Source of the DNA: Dolomedes plantarius | Taxonomy: Eukaryota; Arthropoda; Arachnida; Araneae; Dolomedidae | Assembly (NCBI GenBank): GCA_907164885.2 | Contig: OU015503.1 | Location: forward strand, 130,008,134-130,072,133 | Reading direction: 5' to 3' | Length of the DNA stretch: 64,000 nucleotides | In this document: in pieces, positions 57,013 through 64,000 of the stretch | Layout: each line of letters opens with the position of its first letter | How positions within the stretch are numbered: the stretch's first letter is position 1 | Made by a program: the position numbers and the translations under genes | The notes under the pieces: model-generated | Told to the model about the DNA's origin: nothing | What the model saw: only the letters and a program-made list of their open reading frames with translations | Databases searched by the model: none

Positions 57013-57503
57013 GCATCTAGTGGGATGAGGAGCCGCAACTAATATTATTCATTTGTAACTTGGCAACTCCACGGGGTTCTTGTCATCCAGACTACTGCGT
57101 GGATGCCATCGGAGTACATTTAATTGGCGGGATTTAGAGGGAAAATTGCTTTCCGTTTCCACGAAAGTACAAATTTCGCAATCAAAAAATGGGAATTTCG
57201 TCCACAGACTCCCGTTTTCCACAACTTCTTTACGGCCAAAAAAGTACGTCGATCGGAAAATGCCTTTTATTTTATCGGCACAATCCTACCGAGTACTCAT
57301 TTAGCCACGTTTTGACACCAATTTTTTTTAAAATTGTATTCCTGGGGTAGCGACTACTCCGCGCCGGTCGCTACGCAATCGTCTACCATTCTCTCGTCCG
57401 TTCAACTATTCCGAGACATACGAATACGTAAGCTTACGTTTCGACGACGCTGGAGAATACCGTGATCGAGCCACTCCTCGTTATTCTACGCGGATTGAAA
57501 GAG
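57013..57503. other. Non-coding spacer
   Basis: Small overlapping open frames at 57080-57315 have no recognisable domain. Otherwise nothing seen. Confidence 0.35.
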
Positions 57504-57640
57504 CACGATTTCGACATCGGTTAGGTGATCGGTCATAAAAACCAGGCTATCACTAAAGGGGGGGACACACCTAAGATTTCGACATCGGTTAGGTGATCGG
57601 TCATAAAAACCAGGCTATCACTAAAGGGGGGGACACCCCC
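57504..57640. repeat. Two 68-bp tandem units
   Basis: gatttcgacatcggttaggt through ctaaagggggggacac is present twice in succession with no visible difference over most of its length. A real recent duplication or an assembly effect. Confidence 0.9.
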
Positions 57641-57689
57641 CTCAAAATTTTATGGCAGTAAGAGGCCATTTTCAGTGTCGATTCCTCTT

Positions 57690-59130
57690 AAATTGTAACA
57701 GTTTACCGAGCTTTTTCTTTCGAGTGTTATTTCAGATTTTAATTATTTTTTTTTTAGACTTTCAGCGAGTTTTTTGGACTTGGAATTATTTTCGCGTTTT
57801 CCGGACTTTAATTTTATTTGAGACCTAGGTTTTTTTTTTTTTTTTTAAGACTTTGATTATTTTTCGGATTCATTATGGGGTGTTGCTACAACACCCCCCC
57901 CCCCCCCCAAACTTTTACTGAAAGATATTTACCATTTTTTGTTTGTTAGTTAGTTACAAATTTTGACGGGGGGTAATGTCGAAAATTTCTCCGGTGTTTA
58001 AATTTTTTCCTAGTTTTAACGATCTTAAGAGTAATTAAATTTATCCGATCGAAATTTTATTAGATTATTCTTAAATTGTAGGTTTTACGGGTTCCGAACT
58101 TGGAATTATTTTCGCGTTTTCCGGACTTTAATTATATTCGAGACCTAGATTTTTTTTTTTTTTTTAGGACTAAGATTATTATTCGGATTCATTATTGGGT
58201 GTTGCAACCCCCCCCCCCCCCCCCTTTTACTCACAATTTACCATTTTTTGTTTGTTAGTTAGTTACAAATTTTGACGGGGGGTTAATGTCGAAAATTTCT
58301 CCGTTGTTTAAATTTTTCCTCTTTTAACGATCTTAAGAGTAATCAAATTAATACGATCGAAATTTTATTAGATTCTTCTTAAATTGTAGGTTTTACGGGT
58401 TTCGAACTTGGAATTATTTTCGCACTTTTCGGACTTACAATTATTTTCGAGTTTTTCAGACTTGGATTATTTGGATTATTTTAGATTATTTAAGGGGATT
58501 TCCCCTCCCCCCTCAGAGATATTTACTTTATTTTTTTAGTTTCAAATTTTCAGGTTGGGGGGGGGGGTTGTCAAAAATTTCTCCCGTGTTTAAATTTCGG
58601 CACTTTTATTCTTTTTCAGACTGATTCTTTTTTAAACTTTGATTATTTTCGGGGTTTTTGCAACAACCACCCACTTCCCCCCCCCCCCACTTTTACTCTG
58701 AGATATTAACCGAGTTTTAATTTTTTAAATTTAAAATTTTTAGGGTGGGGATCAAGATTTCTCTAGTGCTTAATTTTTCCTCTTTTAACAATTTTATAAG
58801 TAAATTTATTCTTTTCCCCCGTTTCCAAATTCATTTTTTGAAAATATTTTTACAAAAACTTAATTATACGTCAATCGTTCTAGGGTATTTAGCGTTTTTT
58901 TTTTTTTTTTGGGGGGGGGGGGGGCTAGAAATTTTGAGGTACAAATTTTTTAAGGGTGGGTCTCAAAAATTTATCTAGTTTTCAAATTTTTCCTCTTTAA
59001 CAATTTTAATTAATTTTAAAACTAAATTTATTCGTTTCCCCCGATTCGAAATTTATTTTTTGTTAATAAAATTTTACAAAAACTTAATTAAACGTCTAAT
59101 CATTCTGGGGTATTTAGCGATTTTTTTTTT
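57690..59130. repeat. Satellite-like tandem array of about 300-bp units
   Basis: Recurring order: a 'ttaaatttttcctcttttaa' word, a 'gatcgaaattttattaga' or 'aaatttattcttttccccc' word, a cttggaattattttcgc word, a long T run, a long C or G run, and a 'caaattttgacgggggg' word. At least three units are seen at about 57700-58010, 58015-58320 and 58322-58600, then two shorter related ones. No coding. Confidence 0.8.
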
Positions 59131-59473
59131 GGTTAATCGGAAGAAGTTGGGGCTGCCGCCAACTTGGCGATTATTTACTTCCTGTTATGATGTATCTCCT
59201 TTTCTGGTTACTCCTACAATTCCATCTGAATGCGCCTTTGATAGTGTTTGTTCAATGCTTTTCAGTTAGCCGTTTATTGCTATGTTGGTTAAAGATGTCG
59301 TTTCTAAATATCAGGGTAGGATTTTGGATATTGTTAGATGTAGATTTTCGCAATAGAGACTGGGGGGGGGGGGTACAAAGGGGTCGTAAATGACGCACTA
59401 GTCCATGGTTTCTTACATTCGGGTCGGATAATATTATTTGATTTTTTGTGGGATAAGCTTTGTTTTACTGACC
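59131..59473. other. Spacer
   Basis: Unassigned. A G run lies at about 59362-59372. Confidence 0.4.
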
Positions 59474-59670
59474 GCTACAGCCAGCGGAAGCTTTTTTTTA
59501 CTGTACAACAGCCAGCGGTATGTAGCGAAGCCAGCGGCTGGGGATTTTCTGTAATGTTTTTGGACGGATGCGTAACGGAGCGTAGCGGAGTGAAGCAAGG
59601 GTATCTGAGCGAAGCGAAGATCCCGTGTGCACCTACGAGTTTCATAAAGCCAGCAGTAAGTTTGTTTTCC
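59474..59670 (+). repeat. 'agcgaag' module, diverged copy
   Basis: Same unit as at 17880, 18144 and 35275. Here it lacks the upstream SINE, but it retains the 'actgaccgctac' leader seen between the tandem copies at 18129. Confidence 0.85.
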
Positions 59671-60640
59671 AATTTATTGTTTACATTTCGCAGTTTAAGC
59701 CTAACAGCTCTCCAAACGGGATTTTGGCGCCAAATTGGCGATGGCCCGTTGCGTATTTTACATCTGTTCCTGTATTTTAAACTTTAAACTTTTAAAAACA
59801 GCAAAACAACAAAATATGAGCGGGGGAAAAAAATCGCGGACTCAGAAACGCAAATTTGGCGACTTTTCAAAAAAAAATCGCCAAAAAGTCGCCAACCGCC
59901 CCAGCTTCTTCCGATTTACCCAATTTTAAAAGTAAATTTATTCTCTTCACCCGTTTCCAAATTTATTTTTTGAAAATATTTTTACAAAATCTTAGGTACT
60001 TTTCCGTTAGCCGGGCGCAAGTGATATATCCAAATATGGTTCTTAAGTCACAGTTTTAGCTGTTTTGTTTAATTAATTGTAACTCGCGTGATACGTGTGC
60101 GTGAATGAATATGAATATATATATATATATATATATAAGTAAATATGAATTTTATTCAATAAGTGAATATTTAGTTAAATGGCCAAAAATATTTAATGCC
60201 CTTCAAGATGTCTTCAAAAGGACCCTTTTTTTTTGTCATCGTGACAGAAATTCAGCTAATACGATCGAAATGGTGGCTGACATTCCACAATGTTTATTAT
60301 AGCTACATTTGGTGCTTCATCACAGCTGCTGAATCTTTTGTGCAATTGTGAAGGACACAAGTACAGTTTGTGGTTAAGTAGTTTCCAGTTTTTATTCATG
60401 TGAATTTCGAGGTTATTTAACTGGGTCTCTGAACTTAATCATGTTCTCTTACATGATTCATACCCGCTAATCTGCCAACTTCTTCTAACGTTTCGCGTGT
60501 GACATTGCTTTTTCAAAATTTGGCCTATCTATTACCTATTAGACTGTTTTTGTAGGATTATTAGGTTGGCGACTTTGCATTCTCGTCAGTGGTGATACTT
60601 GTTAGGGCAAACGTCAAATGCGCCCCGCTAAAGGAAAAGT
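59671..60640. other. Mixed spacer with a satellite fragment and AT run
   Basis: 59926-60000 is a piece of the satellite unit (aagtaaatttattctcttca, ccgtttccaaatttatttt). (AT)n at about 60114-60136. Repeated 'tcgccaaaaagtcgcc'-type words at 59850-59895. No gene. Confidence 0.5.
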
Positions 60641-60958
60641 ACCAAAACTTAATTATACGTCTGATCGTTCTGGGGTATTTGGCGATTTTTTTTACGTTAC
60701 AATTTTTTTAAGGGTGGCGGTCAAAACTTTATCTAGTTTTCAAATTTTTCCTCTTTTAACAATTTTAAAGGTAAATAAATATTTCCTCTTTTAACAATTT
60801 TAAAAGAAATTTATTCTTTTCCTCCGATTACAAATTTATTTTTTGAAATTATTTTTACAAAAACTTAATTATACGTCTAATCGTTCTGGGGTATTTAGCG
60901 ATTTCTTTTTACAAATTTTAAGAGTGGGGGTCAAAAATTTATCTACTCTTCAAATTTT
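60641..60958. repeat. Satellite-like units, interrupted
   Basis: aaaacttaattatacgtct, gttctggggtatttagcga, and tcaaatttttcctcttttaa words in the same order as 58720-59125 and 62530-62830. Ends at caaatttt, where a fold-back element begins; the unit resumes with ttttcctctttt at 62532. Confidence 0.85.
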
Positions 60959-60987
60959 GGTTAATTCCCAATATACGGTGCCCCTTG

Positions 60988-61086
60988 TATTTCACTGCAT
61001 TGGAACCGCCATCTTGGTTCCGTCTCCCGTCGCCAATTTGGCGATGGGAGACGGAACCAAGATGGCGGTTCCAATACAGTGAAATA
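60988..61086. other. 99-nt near-perfect palindrome
   Basis: Arms of 49 bases run from tatttcactgcattggaacc to the complementary gtgaaata. There is one C/A mismatch and one G/T wobble, with no spacer (centre ccaatttgg). Each arm contains ccaagatggcggttcc or its complement, a good YY1-type motif. Confidence 0.95.
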
Positions 61087-61148
61087 ATATAAATGACAAC
61101 ATGCAGAACTTTCATTGAAAATTTATACAGAAAATGAAAAAATGAAGT

Positions 61149-61640
61149 GAAATAAGGGCAGTCGATTTTATTTTTTTAAATTTTTTGTCGCCCAAGCCGA
61201 ACGCGTATTTTTGGAACGGGAAAGTCCGAAAAGTCCCAAAAATATACATTTTTTAAACTGTACGACCACAATAAAGCACAAAAACACACAAATACAAAAA
61301 ATGAAAGCTGATAAATAATGAGAAATTTATTTTGTGTGGGGGGGCTGCCGCCCCCCCAACCCCCCGCTAAAAAAAAAGTCGGTATATTACAAATAATTCA
61401 TTTAAATAGTCGATTTTATTTTTTTAAATTTTTGTCGCCCAAGCAGAACGCGTGTTTTTGGAACGGAAAAGTCCGAAAAGTCCCAAAATTACGCATTTTT
61501 AAAACTATACAACCACAGAAAAAGCACAAAAATACACAAATACAAAAAATGATGAGAAATTTGTTATGTGTGGGGGGGCTGCCGCCCCCCCAACCCCCCG
61601 CTAAAAAAGTCAGTATATTGCAAATAATTCATTTAAACAA
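61149..61640 (+). repeat. Two tandem units of about 230-260 bp
   Basis: gtcgattttatttttttaaa through ggggctgccgcccccccaac is repeated at 61149-61408 and 61409-61640. Each unit ends with a small GC hairpin-like word (gggggctgccgccccc). Confidence 0.9.
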
Positions 61641-62282
61641 ATATAAAATACATCTTGGTTAAATATATCAGCAAGTAAAAAAATGAAAGTTCTGCTTGTT
61701 GTCATTTATATTATTTCATGTTAAAATTTAAAAAAAAACCACTTACCGGTTATTTACTTTCGGTATAGCTTCTTTTACGTTTTGTTGATTTTTCGGTGTT
61801 TTTCGATACATCCAATTCGTCTGTAATCCAAGAACACGGTGTTTTTTTTACCCATAAATAAGTTAATTTTAAAACCATAATTAAATCTAATTTACTCGCT
61901 TCGAACCGGGAACCACATCTACTGGATCTTTTAACGCAATGTTCAGATCTTTACTCTCAGTTATACTCATTTGCAAATTACAATTAAGACAATAATAAAT
62001 ATTAGCTATTAACTCAACATAAATACAATAATCTATAATAGTTCTCTTACCCGCATTTTGTAAATCTCAAAAAAATCCAAATCAACCCTCCCATTCGTAA
62101 AAGAAGCCATACCTCGCAAATAAATGTACATCCGAACGCTGGAACTGCAATCCCGAAAAGAACGGTTTAATTTTTTGAAACAGGCGCGTTATATAAAATC
62201 CAGATAACCCTCGTTTACAAGTAAATCACAAGCTCTGATTGGCTGCTAATTATTCAAATCGGAAGCTATACTATCGGAAGCT

Positions 62283-62500
62283 TTAACTTAAAAGTATTTA
62301 ACAACACAAACCACATTTGGCATTTTATCGTCAACTTGGCAAAAATCTAAAAAATATCGCCAAAAAAATATCGCCATCTTATTGAAATCGAGAGCAATAA
62401 ATGGTTACCTTAAAAGCATTTAACAAACACAAATCACATTTGGCGTTCATCGCCAAATTGGCAAAAATCTAAAAAATCTAAAAAACTTATCGCCAAGCTG
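62283..62500 (+). repeat. Two tandem units of about 115 bp
   Basis: 'taaaagtatttaacaacaca' through 'gccaacttggcaaaaatct' type text at 62290-62400 recurs at 62410-62500 (taaaagcatttaacaaac, gccaaattggcaaaaatct). Confidence 0.75.
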
Positions 62501-62531
62501 CGGCACCGTGTATTGGGAATGAGCCCAAATG

Positions 62532-62830
62532 TTTTCCTCTTTTAATAATGTTAAAGGTAAATAAATTTTTCCTCTTTTAACAATTTTAAACAATTCTAAA
62601 TGTAAATAAATTTTTCATCTTTTAACAATTTTAAATGTAAATTTATTCTTTTCCCCCGTTTCCAAATTTATTTTTTGGAAATATTTTTACAAAAACTTAA
62701 TTATACGTCTAATCGTTTTGCGGTATTTAGCGATTTAATTTTTAAGGTACAAATTTTAAGGGTGGGGTCGAAAATTTATCTACTTTTCAAATTTTTCCTC
62801 TTTTAACAATTTTAAAGGTAAATTTCAACG
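62532..62830. repeat. Satellite-like units, resumed
   Basis: Continuation of the array interrupted at 60958, with attatacgtctaatcgtttt and ggtatttagcgattt words. Confidence 0.85.
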
Positions 62831-63039
62831 ATTCATATATAAATACATTTATATCGTATATATCGATCACTCCTTTCGACAACGTCATATCTCAAAAATC
62901 GGGGATTTTTAGAGATGCCTTTTTTAAAAATTATGCTCTAACAGAGTAATAAATCCCCGAAAGATCGTCCTACATAACCGCTCAATATTTAGCCGCTACA
63001 GGGCAGAATTAATATTTGTATTTAATATAATTTATTCCA
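62831..63039. other. AT-rich spacer
   Basis: Nothing recognised. Confidence 0.4.
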
Positions 63040-63690
63040 CTTTAATTCAAATTAGCAATTCTAAATCCCTGCACAAATATAATGCAAAATATATAAATAC
63101 ATTTTACATAAACGTGAATATCCGACATGAAAAGAAAGCAATTTTGTTAAACCAAACATTTTAAAACAGGGAAAATAATAGTATGTGCACTTTTAAAAAT
63201 CAAATTAACAAGTACACAAACCGTGCACAAAATATGTAAATACGATACGCGCATGCGAAATATATAAATACATTTTACGTACAATTGAGCCATATCGGGC
63301 TGTTTATGAAAAGAGAGCAGTTTTCTTAAACCGAAAAATTTTATGGTACGCATACAGAGGGAAATAATACTATGTACACTTTTAAAAATCAAATTAGCAA
63401 GTCTGAAACCCTGCACAAAATATATACGTACGATACGCGCATGCGAAATATATATAAATACATTTTTTGTACACTTGAATATCCGACATGAAAAGAGAGC
63501 AATTTTCTTAAACCCAACATTTTGAAATACGCATACAGAGGGAAATAATACTATGTACGCGTTAAAAACTATCTTTTAAAAATCAAATTAGCTAAAACAC
63601 TGCAAAAATATAATACATAAGATATATAAATGCATATATTGAATACGTGACATAAATTGGAAAGATCACAATTTTAAATATATATGAATC
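63040..63690. repeat. Tandem array, four units of about 150-195 bp
   Basis: tttaaaaatcaaattaacaa recurs at about 63191, 63379 and 63574, with a diverged start at 63045. Units share gatacgcgcatgcgaaatat and 'gagggaaataatactatgta'. Non-coding. Confidence 0.88.
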
Positions 63691-64000
63691 GTTCGCAGTG
63701 GGATAAAAAAGAAAACAGAAAATAAAATCACATAAATTGTGAAGAATATCGATTGATCAATTGTCAATTTTGAACCGTTATCGAAATCAAAAGATTTTAA
63801 AATGGCACGTCATCCTCATTAGATTACGAAAGTCGTCGGATAAAGACGGGCAAACTGGTCGCTCGTGAAAATCGGAGCATTGTTTTCGCGAGCAATCTTT
63901 AAAAATAGCGAAAGATGCCATCGATTTGAAATAAAATTATTTTCGACGAAAGGAAAAATTATGTAAAAATCGACTTACCCCGTTCGCCGACATCGAAAAT
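63691..64000. other. Window end, unassigned
   Basis: No gene recognised. On the minus strand 'gaacggggtaagtcg' near 63986-63972 would make a good splice donor, so an exon of a gene lying mostly beyond the window is possible but unsupported. Confidence 0.3.

Larger units (their letters stand above)
60959..62531. mobile_element. Fold-back-type element, 1.57 kb
   Basis: Outer inverted repeats attcccaatatacggtgcc (60964-60982) and its near-complement (62502-62520) differ at one position. A second inverted pair lies inside (about 61078-61120 against 61680-61722), and the 99-nt palindrome at 60988-61086 lies next to the left end. It interrupts a satellite unit between caaatttt and ttttcctc, consistent with a short T-tract target. 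Internal tandem blocks are listed separately. No transposase frame, so it is non-autonomous. Confidence 0.75.

Noticed and set aside
56621..57016. 131-codon minus-strand frame with repeated FRPKSTGRPTIPR
   Set aside because: The residue repeat mirrors the tandem DNA array; neighbouring frames are open too.
63040..63690. CRISPR-like array
   Set aside because: Units are 150-195 bp with diverging spacing and no short identical repeats with unique spacers; this is a eukaryotic tandem repeat.

Overview
This window looks like nuclear DNA from an animal, most plausibly an arthropod; a chelicerate such as a spider would fit, but nothing here proves it. The reasons are high AT content, one short multi-exon gene with GT-AG introns, tRNA-derived SINE modules, and at least four Tc1-family remnants plus pogo/Tigger- and Harbinger-like pieces of the kinds common in arthropod genomes. 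There are no operons, rRNA genes, CRISPR arrays or bacterial-type signals. Nearly all of the 64 kb is repetitive and non-coding. Most short open frames are chance or shadows of repeats.

Layout. 1-5.4 kb: a mosaic of old repeats with two broken Tc1 copies (800-1046, 1234-1972). 5.5-17.1 kb: copy 1 of a large dispersed repeat. It is interrupted first by a Tc1-family element with long terminal inverted repeats (8727-10380) and then by a very young LTR retroelement (10898-16884), whose two 1,717-bp LTRs look identical and whose 2.55-kb interior has no gag or pol. 17.4-20 kb: SINE and tandem modules and two small MITEs. 20.8-22.05 kb: a nearly intact Tc1-family transposon with two inactivating lesions. 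22-28.7 kb: diverged repeat pieces and SINEs. 28.7-33.7 kb: copy 2 of the large repeat, which still has the unoccupied insertion sites of the elements found in copy 1. 34-42 kb: more SINE and satellite modules, a GC-richer unassigned block with an 18-G run, a truncated Tc1 copy, and a pair of adjacent strong hairpins (42144-42258).

The one convincing host gene is a divergent protein-kinase-like gene at 44.25-47.9 kb on the + strand. Two clear coding exons join in phase, and a probable third exon ends just before a 24-bp minisatellite of about 29 units (47887-48593). A poly(A) signal lies at 48664. From 50 kb to the end the window holds a Harbinger-type MITE, pogo/Tigger remnants, a TA/CA microsatellite, and several tandem arrays (56.6-57.0, 57.5-59.1, 60.6-61.0, 62.5-62.8 and 63.0-63.7 kb). 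A 1.57-kb fold-back element with a 99-nt near-perfect palindrome is inserted in one of these arrays.

The genes do not form a pathway. The window is best read as a stratigraphy of nested mobile-element insertions around one small kinase-like gene. All identities below are by eye; no alignments or database searches were run.
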